64,000 nt of DNA. It comes from Suillus spraguei (taxonomy: Eukaryota > Basidiomycota > Agaricomycetes > Boletales > Suillaceae). The stretch spans positions 1 through 64,000 of the forward strand of contig JABCPU010000104.1 of assembly GCA_016800925.1 (NCBI GenBank). The letters run 5' to 3'. Both the position numbers and the translations under genes were made by a program. Below, piece by piece: positions 34,116 to 44,469 of the stretch. The stretch's first letter is position 1. Each line of letters starts with the position of its first letter. The notes beneath the pieces were generated by a model that saw only the letters and a list, made by a program, of their open reading frames with translations, made no database searches and was not told the DNA's origin.

Positions 34116-34573
34116 TTTTTTCCTCAACTTCTGACTGGCACCTCTATTCCCCAGAACAAGCGGCATTTCATCCGATCAGTAAACTTCATTTCGCTCGTTA
34201 AGACAAGAGCACCGATCCAGGCAACCTTAGCTTCAAGTGAAGCTTGGGTTGTGGTCTCGATCATCACAGTACACTCTGCCCCTCGCCTGCTAGAATTACA
34301 GAAACATACTTGCCAATTGACGAGCACAAAAAAAATTATAACGGCCCACTGGTAACATTTCTACTAGCTGCGGTAATCGTCAAATTAGAACAGTACTTAC
34401 GGTGTTTCTACATCAGTCCTGCGCAATTCTATGTACGCAGTCATACTATATAGACGGAGAATATTGCGTGGGACTGGAGGCCCTCCTACTATAAGTGGTC
34501 TTAAACTCTGACGTGAGAATATTATTAGGACGTGACGGCATAATCATCTTCAACACTAGACTAGTCCTTCGCT

Positions 34574-36590
34574 ATGAGAGAGATAATCTACATTCAAGCA
34601 GGCTCATTCGCGAACTACGCAGGAACACATTTTTGGAACACGCAGGAGAGTTATTTCACCTACGATGGTGAAGATGAACCTATCGTAAACCACGACCTTT
34701 CATTCGAAGAGGGACGGAGTCCTCAGGTATGTAGTTTGCCATTTCCGATTGAAGACCTCACGTTAAAACTTAATGTTTACTGTCGCTCGCATCACCAGAA
34801 TCAGCCAACACTTTTGCCACGCCTTTTAGCATTCGACCAGAAGTGTACGCCTTCGTCGGCGCATTGATATCCTATCGTCTGAGCTGCATCTGAGCAGCAA
34901 ACTTCGGGACACTCGCAAAAACGAGCAAAGCTGATACAGCTACCGATGCTTCACTTGATACGACCTGGTGAGTGTGATTGTACAAGCTGTTTGTCGTATG
35001 AATTGATACCTCGCAGGCGAGGAAGGGTAGTTCGTGAAACACAAGATCCGATCCCTCAAAGCGAATATCACGCTCGTCTTGAAGGTGAAACAGAAGAGGA
35101 CGATCTAGGACGCACAGACCCAAATATCAGATACTGGTCAGATTATAGTCGTATTTTCCTTGACCGGAAATCTGTACAGCCTGTCCCTGATGCGCTGGAA
35201 AGTACTGAGGCTGGGTGGAGTGTCGGCCAAGATCTCTTCCGGCGATACAATGAGGTACTTGCTTTTTCTCCTCGTCTTGTACTGTTTATAATTTTTTTCC
35301 AGGATACAGAGCTCATGGAAGGCGCGTTTCGTCTGCTCGTCGAGAACTGCGATAACTTCCAGGTAGGCTCTGTTTCATACCATCTTCAGCCATCTGTTGA
35401 TTTGGTCTCTGCTGCAGGGATTGCAAATGATGCACGATACATCAACATTTGGGGGTTTCTCGCATGCTTTCCTGACTTCCTTCCGCGACGAGTTTATCAA
35501 GGCTTCTACACTAAACTTTAGCTTCCTTTCGGGTGCAGACCCGAATCATGCAGGCCCCGACAATGTGAGTGCATGCGTTTTCACGTAGATGGCACATCAA
35601 CATTTGAAAATAGTTTCTCGACGCGAAGAGAATTATCAACGACGCATTGTGCTTGCAAAGCCTCCATCAGCTCTCGGATATCACTTTCCCGATATTGAAT
35701 CCATCCCGATGGTCTGCCTTGGAAAGTCGCCTATCGCAGGGACTTGCGTACGATGTTCGTCTCCTGCAAAACTTTACATATGGGTTCCTGACAGAACATT
35801 ACAGAAAAACAGTTTGTATCATACGTCTGCGGTCATCTCGTCACTGGTGGAGACCGCTACCCTGCCACTGAGGTGTGCTATTATCTTTGACAGGCAACGA
35901 GCATATTATCAACTGATTCTCCAGACTTAAAGGCAGTCGGGAGGACATTGCAATGATCGCCAATCACTTGAACTGGCGGAAATGTTCTCGACTGGGACAA
36001 CTTGGAGGCGTAGTCTCCCTGCCTTTTCCTATGACAGAGGCAATGTTCACCGATCTGTACTGCAACTTCTCGACTGGTTTGTCAAATAAGGTGAAGATAA
36101 TGTTGACGCCTTGATCTCACGAACCACGATGAACCAAGACGTGATTCTAGGACGAGCATTCAGTTTTTGCAAGGCGAAACGTAACTCGAGGGTTGCAGGA
36201 TCAAGACCTGGCATCATTTGATGCATGGTGTGACTTGTCATCGCTACAGGAACCTCTGATTTCCAGGTATGGCTCAATCGTATGGTGTGCATTTGAACTC
36301 ACTCATGTAGTGGAGTTAGCGTCCACGCGCCTGCTTATCCCCTGCCGACGTCTTTTCCGTCCATTTTCCGGCATACTAATCCAAAGTCGATGAGGATAAC
36401 TTCATCGCTTGTCACAGCACCCTCTACATTGATCCCACTTACGGGGTATGCTAGGTTTGTGGAACAAACTGCAAGGACGCGAAGGAGTGATGGTGTGCTT
36501 ATGAGCATGGGCCTAGAGAGTGATGACGTGAAAGAACTCGCTAGTGCATTGTGGGAGATTGTTGATGGGTACGGGGATGACAGGGAATGA
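34574..36590 (+). pseudogene. DML1: Misato / DML1 homologue (multiple frame changes)
   Basis: Misato/DML1 is a tubulin-like, FtsZ-related protein needed for mitochondrial morphology and inheritance. Exon 1 (34574-34726) is perfect for the family: MREIIYIQAGSFANYAGTHF, then WNTQESYF and VNHDLSFEEGRSPQ. After an intron (34727-34798) it reads QPTLLPRLLAFDQK. Downstream segments match in order: DIRYWSD-like NIRYWSDYSRIFLD, DTELMEGAFRLLVENCDNFQ, NDTSTFGGF-like DTSTFGGFSHAFLTSFRDEF, LCLQSLHQLSDITFPILNP and SSLVETATLPL. The last is DGVLMSMGLESDDVKELAS, ending at the TGA at 36588-36590. Between these the frame changes several times, more often than introns can explain, and stops occur. In this form it cannot encode the full protein. 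DML1 is essential in yeast, so a working copy probably exists elsewhere, or this region is badly called. Confidence 0.78.
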
Positions 36591-36712
36591 CCGAGAAACA
36601 TCATCCTATTCAGAGACAGTCTGCCGCATTTTAAAACAAGTGGTATTGGATCATGCGTAAATACTTATAGGACAATCAAACGCAGGGTATGTATTGAACG
36701 GATCTTCAAATC

Positions 36713-38212
36713 TCAGCAATGGAGTGCTCTATTCCTATCCCATGTTAGGTTAATGTCCGATTCATCCAGGGAAACAAATGTTAAATTAGGGTATTTTAGT
36801 CTGAGGTCCCGTTTACATCTTGAAAGGCGGTCTTCCGTTGTGATTCTACTGCGTGACACAACTGAATCTGAACACGAGGAGAGTCGCAAACTCTGAATAG
36901 TGGAGGGAAGGGGAAGGGTCAAAAGGGCGTTCATCATCATCTAAAACACAATTTAGCCCGAAAAAAAGAAAAGGAACGATTTGACATGTACCCCAAGATC
37001 CCAGGCTTGCGTAGCAGCATCAGGAAAACCTCTTGCTGTATACATGTATAACGATCGAAGCATTGGGAAGGGGGTGCAGATAGCTTGGAGCATGAGGGAA
37101 TTGACTTGTGTAACGCTCAATTCCAGTATCTGCACGGTCCTGAGGACCTCCGGATCGCATGCACGCACGAGTTCATCGCCTCCCACAAGCACTCCGTTCA
37201 ATTCCGTAAAATTCATCGACCCATCAATGGACTCGGGGCATGTGCTCCACAGGCTAAGGTGTTCGAGCGCACCAGGGCGAACAAAGTATGGTAAAAGTTG
37301 ATGAGGACCTTGGTATTTTGAGAGGGGTTTGAGCGGATATGGATGCGCAGACAGGGAGAAATCTTCATCTTTTGGAAGGCTGTATCGCATTTGAGAGGGG
37401 CGGGCGAATTTGAGTTCGGCTAGCTCTGGGATAAGATGAAGTAGAGGACGGAGAGCGCGAATGACTTCTAAATCGCAAGGTAATGTGAGGGCTCGGAGTT
37501 GTAGCAAGCCTTGCGATGTGTTTTCTATGAAATTGTTTAGGAAATATGAGGCTGTGGCTGGGTTGATTATAGAGACGGAACGTATGTGGTCAGGCGAGAA
37601 GACAGATAGCCCATGACCGTTCTGACGGTTCCCAAGCATAGTCTTGTTATCGCAGACGATGGTCAAGTTAGCAACCTGCAACTTGGGAGATGAAAGCGAT
37701 TGAACATGTTCCACTGTACAGTTCCCCAAGAAAAGGTTCCCAAGGCTTCGTAGCGAGCACACTTTCAATACTTGGGACTGGGTGAGGTCCACGAACATGA
37801 ACGATAGTGATTGAAGATTGAAGAAAAGCGGTAGGGTATCGAGTAGTATATCGAGAATCACATTATATGCGATCCTCGGGTTGAACACAGCACCGACGAT
37901 GTATCGGGGATAAAGTTTACATTCCCGAACAGCGTGAGCGATGCGTGCTGAGGAACAAAATTGTATGCGTTGCTTTGTACGCTCTACAGTTTCAAGACGG
38001 TGAATAAAGCGCTGGTTGTTGGTGTCCAGAGAGTAGGGACAGAATGCCAGCGAGCGAAATAGGAGAGGTTGCGCAAGGTAACGAAATGACTGGCAAGTGA
38101 GGGTAACGTCGTGAAGGGTTCGGAAAGGAAGATGTTCAAAGATTGCCAGCCAAAGTTCGGGTGCCAGGGTAGCTTTGGTAGGGGGGCTGGGTCTGTTCAT
38201 TAACTGGCCCAT
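36713..38212 (-). CDS. F-box protein
   Basis: Two exons (38212-36992 and 36940-36713, joined by a 49-nt GT-AG intron) give 1449 nt, 482 residues, without lesions. The start MGQLMNRPSP is chosen because it lies just before the F-box (about residues 15-55: LAPELWLAIFEHLPFRTLHD, then VTLTCQSFRYLAQPLLFRSL); an upstream in-frame extension looks like non-coding sequence. The rest is leucine-rich and irregular, as in mushroom F-box proteins whose C-terminus selects substrates for SCF ubiquitin ligases. The substrate is unknown. A real, probably functional gene. Confidence 0.82.
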
Positions 38213-38757
38213 GACTGCAATAATGTACGCAATGATCAAAATATTGGTGGATGATAACTGCAGGGGATTACTTACTTTGGAGTTCGTAATAATTGTAACT
38301 GAAAGCAAGACGACGGCCAAGTCAGTAGAGTAACTGACTGCACTGGTACTCATCATTGTTTGTCACTTTCGTTGATGAAGTCACAGGATGAGGATTTGTG
38401 ATCCTCGAGGCTCACTAACAAGCCAACCAAAAATAACTTTTTCCGGGTCCCCGCTCTCCTAATATTACGGGTGCCAGAATCGAAGCTGTAACTAGGCTAC
38501 CATATGGTCTATTTTTAGCTATTTAACACCCTTGCCTTAGCTGCTTACTAGTCCACTACCGTTGTGCCCTCGGCGCAATAATCAATCGAACAACGCCGCG
38601 ACACCCAACGAGGTATGTCGCTGATGAGGGCTATTCCCTCGAAATGTTGACTCTGATGCGTCCTCGGTCTAGCCTCGTGGCAAAGTTTCTTAGGGGTGTG
38701 ATAAATTTAAATGTTTTTGGAGATCCCTGGAACAAGGTGGGCATCGAGAGCCAGACC
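38213..38757. other. Promoter-side interval of the F-box gene
   Basis: Upstream flank of the minus-strand F-box gene; no supported gene. Confidence 0.35.
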
Positions 38758-38830
38758 ACCGTGCTCTACTTCCAAGGCTTCCACTTCTCAGAACCTTCCT
38801 AGTAAGGTAAGCGCTTCCATTGGCCTCCGA
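38758..38830 (-). repeat. 73-bp duplicate of 41550-41622
   Basis: The two stretches share the run ACCGTGCTCTACTTCCAAGG and beyond, with few differences. On the minus strand both encode RKVLRSGSLGSRAR, apparently an N-terminal exon piece of the dioxygenase-like gene that lies on the minus strand below 41.6 kb. This copy stands alone. Confidence 0.6.
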
Positions 38831-38835
38831 AGACG

Positions 38836-39420
38836 TTATCAGAATGAAGTGGATTATATCGCGTTTTACCACTGAGATCTCATTTAAATCGGTTGTCTTC
38901 CTGCGTCCGTTGCTTTTGACCTTGAATCGTATTCTTCTCTCGTCTCTTCTTCGATTGTTCGTTCACTCGGCCATTTGGGCCCAAGTTCACGTTTTGCTGA
39001 ATTTCCCATGGCCTCAGTAATTCATTGCCGTGCGCTCACTACCGATGTCGAGTTCGAGGTTGCGTGTGGTCTCGATATTGTGTTTGGGCTGAACTAGATT
39101 GCTGCGTGGTCACCATTTTGTGAGAAGACGAGACTCCTGTCTCCAATCCTCTATATCTGGCCTTCAAGGTGGCGACACTGCCTCATGACCTCGTTTTTTA
39201 ATATCTGCTAAGTTCCTTCCTGTGTTTCTAGAAATTTTATGTATACTTAGTGGTAATTTCAATCATACTGAACCTGTCACTAATGATGGTGAATTAGAAT
39301 TGTCTCAGTCTTCGTTCCTCATCGAGGCAGTTTTATTGTCTCGCAGACGTTCAGACTCAAACTTTGTTGTCCATGTCATCTTTTCGGGCCGTGTCAATAA
39401 GAGGCCCCATAACTTAGGAG
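38836..39420. other. Gene-free interval before the tRNA-like repeats
   Basis: Short frames only; no recognisable gene. Confidence 0.35.
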
Positions 39421-39960
39421 GTCTCATGAAGCCTGCCAGTGTGATTACCACAACGGAATCAAAATCCGTTTCTCTTGGACTACGCAGGTTCGAAACCTGC
39501 TGAACTACGTTTTTTTAACCGGAACACACTTTGACATTCATTTTCTTTGGAAGTTCACCATAACTGGTCTTAGCCAGGTTGTTGCCACAACAGAATCAAA
39601 GTCTGTTTCTCTTGGGCTATGCAGGTTCGAAATCTGCTGACGACGAGGTTTTTTTTCCTATCGGAACACACCTTGATATTCACTCACGGGTGGTTTCTTT
39701 GGAAGTTCACCGTAACTGGTATTAGCCTGGTGGTTGCCACAACAGAATCAAAATATGTTTCTTCTGGACTGTACAGGTTCGAAACCTGCCGACGAATAGG
39801 TTTTTCCATCGGAACACACCTTGATATTCACTCATGGATGGTTCATTTAGAAGTTCACCGTAACTGGTCTCAGCGAGGTGGTTGCCACAACGGAATCAAA
39901 ATCTTTGAAACCTGCCGCTGTCAACGTTTTTTTCTATCGGAACACACCTTAACTAGTCTT
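39421..39960 (+). repeat. Four tandem tRNA-like units, each followed by a T-run
   Basis: Units of about 137-152 nt repeat four times. Three have a perfect or near-perfect T-arm (GCAGGTTCGAAACCTGC at 39484-39500, and again at 39621 and 39773). They also have an anticodon-arm-like hairpin (ACGGA-ATCAAAA-TCCGT at 39453-39469) whose loop would give anticodon CAA (Leu). A longer spacer between these arms fits a leucine-type variable arm. An A-box-like TTAGCC(T/A)GGT sequence precedes them. Each unit is followed by a run of T (5-8), the Pol III stop. The acceptor stem does not pair well, so these are not normal tRNA genes. The fourth unit has lost the anticodon 3' side. The spacer between units (starting TATCGGAACACACCTT) is also repeated. 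Best read as a tandem array of tRNA-derived, possibly Pol III-transcribed elements (SINE-like). Confidence 0.55.
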
Positions 39961-40387
39961 AGCCCCTGTGTAAATTAACATTAATAATTACTCCATGGCG
40001 AATCGTGTCAACCCGCCAATGCAGTACATAGTTACCTTTTCGTTTGACCTAAACATTCACTTAACTTAGCTGATGAGATCATCAATGAGGCTAGCTACGC
40101 ATTCACTATGCATTCATGTAGGGACACCATAAGCAGACAACAGATTTGAATAGTTTGCAACAGCAATCGACAACGTTCACCGCGTTCGTCAATTCTCGAA
40201 GATATACCCATATTATTAAATATGGCACGTTGGCTTGTGAAGCACACGATATGGTCGCATACTGTATCACATGGAATTATCAAGGACAACGACAATGACA
40301 AAGGAGAGTGGGTAGAAAAACAATATTATAGAATGAAAACATGGCATTTCACACCGAGAAAGCCTTGTTACATGTAGCACTGCAGGA
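39961..40387. other. Gene-free interval
   Basis: No supported feature. Confidence 0.35.
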
Positions 40388-41620
40388 TCATGCAGTTCCA
40401 ATGCGACGAGCGCCGGTGGCAGCAATGCGAAAATTCATGGGTGTGACAGTATGCCTAAAACACTTTCAGACACGTTCGCCCCCGGGTAACTTGAGACTCA
40501 CTGTTGAATACCATCATCTTTCATGATCAGTACGTCTCCCTGAGAATTTCCAGGTCTAGGACAATTACGCTTTCGTAAATGACAATGACTCACGTGCTGG
40601 AGGATCAAAGTCAGCACGCTTGACGATGAGTGATTTACCTCCTTTGATATAGCATGGGCACGAAAATGCATGAATGCTGCGGACCCTAGTGAAAAGGAAG
40701 CTGCGACAGGACCTAGCCCGTATTCACCGTAAATGCAAGACTACGAGTAATTATTTCCAAGAACTTACAAACATCTTTTGCTTTTCTATATATGCAGCGC
40801 TGAGGATCTCGTTAAATGGTATATCATTCTGAAGAGCGAGACGAGATATCTCTTTAATCAAGGCAAGGGAACCACACAGGGATGATGATGCCATAAGGAA
40901 AGTTCCACGAACTGCAACATAGTTTGAGTGATCTCTAGCACAGTTCCAAAATCTTCATTCTGCACATTTTTTCTAGATATATTTCAGAAAGACCTTGCAA
41001 ACAAAAGAAGGCCGTTCATAAGCGTTGGTGGGTATCTTCCAAGAAGCAATTCTCCCTCGTCGGCTTGCTCCTGATACTGTCGAAATATCTCGGCACATAC
41101 ATATGCAATCTGAGAAGCAATGGGGTCAATTTCCATCAAGCGTTCAAAAATCTTGGAGACACCAATAGTGGCATTCTAGCCAGGTGGATCGGTTTAATGA
41201 TGGACCTTGGTTCATTATCAAAAGAGAAACAAGGCTGTTCCGGGCATGTCAAGAGTCACCTACCTGGCTCATCTGAAATGATGATGCAGATTTCACGCCC
41301 CAAAGGCGCCTTATTGGGCTTTGCAGGTTCTCGGCATCCTGAAGTGCCAATTGGGAATCAGTACCTTGATCGACACTAGAGAGTGTATGCCGAACCTGTG
41401 CAACCAGCCAGCAGAAGTCAAACGAAGAGCGCAAAAATTAAAAGATGACTTACTTCGGTATTCAGAATCTATGGAACACCTTCACGATCGACGTTCGGGT
41501 AATCCCTCAAGTAGCAAAGTTTGTGCGATCACATGGCTCGCCAATGGCACCGTGCTCTACTTCCAAGGCTTCCACTTCTCAAAACCTTCCTAGTAATGTA
41601 AGTAGCTTCTATTGGCTTCA
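40388..41620 (-). CDS. Putative 2-oxoglutarate/Fe(II) dioxygenase-like gene, probably degraded
   Basis: Reading the minus strand, exons can be placed from about 41620 downwards. They include a helical part (DPIASQIAYVCAEIFRQYQE, then LLLGRYPPTLMNGLLLFAR at about 41130-40990) and a second (VRGTFLMASSSLCGSLALIK at about 40920-40790). Then come YGEYGLGPVAASFSLGS with FMHFRAH (about 40735-40625), KRADFDPPAR, GDVLIMKDDGIQQ, and a last exon HTVTPMNFRIAATGARRIG ending at 40388. The last four blocks resemble the C-terminal half of fungal TET/JBP- or AlkB-like dioxygenases: GLGPxxAxxSLGS, a GD(V/I)xxM strand, His in HTV, and the 2-oxoglutarate-binding Arg in NFRIAATxR. The iron-binding HxD motif expected before GLGP is not visible, so it is either on a missed exon or lost. 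The identification is tentative. Confidence 0.4.
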
Positions 41621-41622
41621 AA
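41550..41622 (-). repeat. 73-bp duplicate of 38758-38830
   Basis: Partner of the copy at 38758; see that entry. It lies at the 5' side of the dioxygenase-like gene. Confidence 0.6.
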
Positions 41623-42061
41623 ACACCTCGTGCGACTCGCGACTGCTCGAACAATTTAAATTTTATTGACCTTCAGATATAACGCGTATGTAAGTAGGAG
41701 CTTCGGCCAGAATTATATCTTGTGAAAATAGACAATGTAAAACATAGTACAAACTTTGGCCTGCGAAGCATAAACCATGCCAACATTACCAAGACGCAAT
41801 GGCTTCCAGAGAAGGTTCGGTTTGGACATATGTTCCACCTTGGTGAACAGTGATTGCGATAATTTAGACACACCTTCATATGATGGACTAAGCCCGAAGC
41901 GGAACTACATAAAACCTGCGGCAGCCAATATGATAGTGTCTCAAACGTGTGTCCGAAGGCACGACTTGATAGAAAACGGGCACTGGCTAGATAGAACGAA
42001 CTCTAGTAAGTTCTATAGTACATTAGTAAGGAATGTGATAGGTATACTAGAATATTACTTA

Positions 42062-42144
42062 CCCCCAGTCGAGTATAAGAGACTGGGGGAGAAACCGGAA
42101 AGCGAGCGAGACGAAAGTATGGAGTTACCTAATAAGGTAACTCC
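42062..42144. repeat. Twin perfect hairpins
   Basis: Two perfect inverted repeats stand side by side. CCCCCAGTC (42062-42070) pairs with GACTGGGGG (42081-42089) around a 10-nt loop. GGAGTTACC (42121-42129) pairs with GGTAACTCC (42136-42144) around TAATAA. The 31 nt between them are purine-rich. The surrounding 350 nt (41790-42170) have one open frame without recognisable product. It could be a structured RNA, a terminator pair or an insertion of organelle-type hairpin sequence. Confidence 0.6.
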
Positions 42145-42308
42145 GCTGGCGTAGCTCCACATAAACAATTAGCTAAGCATGTCGTGACTGATTTAGGAGT
42201 ACTGTACCGCCGCTGACTACGCTTGCTGTCGAAAATACTCCTGAGCTTGGCTTGCTGATATAAAAGATACACTGTCTCAAAATTCACCTCACCACTTCAC
42301 TAAGGAAA

Positions 42309-43839
42309 TTGGCAACACCAACACCGACTCTAATGAGGTTCCAGCACCAGCTCAGTTATCCTCCCGTGGAGTCCCGACGTCATCTACGAAAGAAATATCT
42401 GATGACCGACTTGGATCATTCGAAGTGTTTGTTGGATGATTTCAAGCAGTTTGTAGAGAAGGATCCTGATGTTTTGCCATCAAGTACGATGCGATGATTA
42501 AACTTCATTGCATTGCATCGTTATCTGACTCAACCTTTTCATCTTTAAGCTTTACACATATGCCAACAAGTCCTTCGGTTTATTGCAAAGCAAGATCGTC
42601 GGCATGAGTGCGAGGTATGTGCCTGACTTGTCTTGGTATAGTAAGAGTGACGCCGACGATCACAACTTTTAACTTTCTAGGAATTTTGTGGGATTTGGCG
42701 GTTTGAATATAAACAGCTAGCCAGCTCTATTGACTCCTATAATTTCTGTCTCAAACCAAGGTACGTCTGAAAAGTAAATATTGGTCTAGGTATATGTTCC
42801 TACCATGACACTACAGATTGACATACTTTGACGACAACAATACTTTGATCGTCGAGATACCCTCACAGGTTCACAAGGCTCCCCTCACTCCACTGAACAC
42901 CGCTCTCACATGTCTCTTCGAAAGCATCCCATACGAACATCAGGCGGTCAACGTAAATGTAATGGACAACATCGAAGCTTCAGATTCTTTGGTCCCAGAC
43001 CTTTGCATCTCTTTTCAGAATATGCGTCACAACGCCGCTCAGGTCATCATTACTGGTATCGCGGAAACAGCGTTCTCCCAACATCTTGAAGCGTTGGAAG
43101 ATACACTTGAAGATGTTATCGATGCAAACCCGAACTTATTGCTTGTTGTTGCAGCTGTCGTCTGTGAGCAAACAGCCTTCCGGTCCCCTAAGAAGAACTC
43201 GGACACAGCACGGACTCTTCTCCGGGACACTCCAAAAATGTCAAAAGAGGAGTTCATCGCTGCTACAGGCGTCCTTCCTACCCTTGATGCACCAGTTGTC
43301 GTAGCAAATCACACATGGTGTTCTATATCCTCGATACGGTTCAAGGTCTGGGTGCGAGAAAGCCACCCGATCGATATCTATTCTGACGATCCAAACTTGG
43401 TTGCCGATGGTGTAATGTTTCTAACTCGTTTCAAAGCTCATGTGTAGTAGTTCACGCTACTTTTACAGTTTCTGTACCCACAGGACACTATGGGTCCCTT
43501 CTAGCAATGATTGAGAGAGGGGTCAGTGCAATCCGAGAACAATTGATATCCATGTGCAAGGAAATCGACACCAACGTCGACGTGGACGCTCTGCGAGACC
43601 CCACAATTTCATTTCGCCTTAGGAAGGAAGATCATGTGACGAAAACCGCAGGGGCTATGCGAGAAACTGCAAACAGTCGCTACTCGGCTTGGTACGACAA
43701 GGCCTCCAGAGGTGCAAAACACAAAGGCAGTCTCGCTCAGCTATGAGGCCGCAACCTTGCTAGGATCCGCAGGAAGGTTAGGGGTACTGCTTCTCGTAAT
43801 GTTGCAGTCAAACGCAATAACTTGAAGGGGACTTGATGT
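42309..43839 (+). CDS. Conserved hypothetical basidiomycete protein
   Basis: A multi-exon gene whose pieces read consistently: an N-terminal exon (MATPTPTLMRF, then DLDHSKCLLDDFKQFVEKDP), a short exon with YANKSFGLLQSKIVGM, then NFVGFGG. The main exon from about 42818 has LTYFDDNNTLIVEIPSQVH, VPDLCISFQNMR, NPNLLLVVAAVV, FRSPKKNSDTA and DAPVVVANHTWCSISSIRFK. The last part is GSLLAMIERGVSAIREQL, then RKEDHVTKTAGAMRETANSR, and a basic tail (RIRRKVRGTASR). The end of the main exon (stop at 43445) and the final part need either an intron or a frame change. I recognise the pattern as a protein found repeatedly in mushroom genomes, often near repeats, but no domain or function can be named. Confidence 0.5.
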
Positions 43840-44469
43840 GTCGGCTAGGTTTCTTGACTCAGGCTTTTCTCCTTGACTCCGTTTCTCCGCATTGTATACA
43901 AGCGCTCCGTTCACCTTTCGACCTTGCCCATTGATTTATACAAGGACACGCCTTCGGTCGACTCTCAAACGACATACTGTGATACTTCTACAGTAGCAAG
44001 ACAGGAAATACAATATTAGTACAAAAAGTCTTCGCGTTCTCACTCATGTAACGAAAAGTTGTTGCAGTGAATGCTGTGGCTTTCAAATGCCTTGAGAACT
44101 GACGACGCAGTGTAATTTTGCTCACCCAGGTTTCATTGAATGGCACAAATACAGTTTTGTTTGAGATCTAGGTGATGAGGTACGCTGGGATTGTTCAACT
44201 GAGATTCTATGTTCGTCGATACCGCATCTACGAAAGCTGTGAATTGTATGATCCGAATTGCCGTGTTGAGATTCATTAAGCAAATGCTATGCAATAATGT
44301 CGATGACTTTACCGACACTGCGAGAGTTGCGTTCCCTCCTGTTCTGCTGACAATAGGACCTGCCGAAAATATCTCAAACTTATGAGGGCATTTCCTCCGA
44401 ACGGTATTTATGAAGTCCACTAAGTCTAGTTCTACAACTCATCTTGGAACGTTCAGTGAATAGATTTTA
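43840..44469. other. Interval with an unrecognised minus-strand frame
   Basis: A minus-strand frame of 95 residues (44420-44133) has protein-like composition but no recognisable motif. Nothing else is supported. Confidence 0.2.

Noticed and set aside
39484..39500. A genuine tRNA-Leu(CAA) gene
   Set aside because: The acceptor stem does not pair and the D-arm is poor in every unit, so only a tRNA-derived repeat is claimed.
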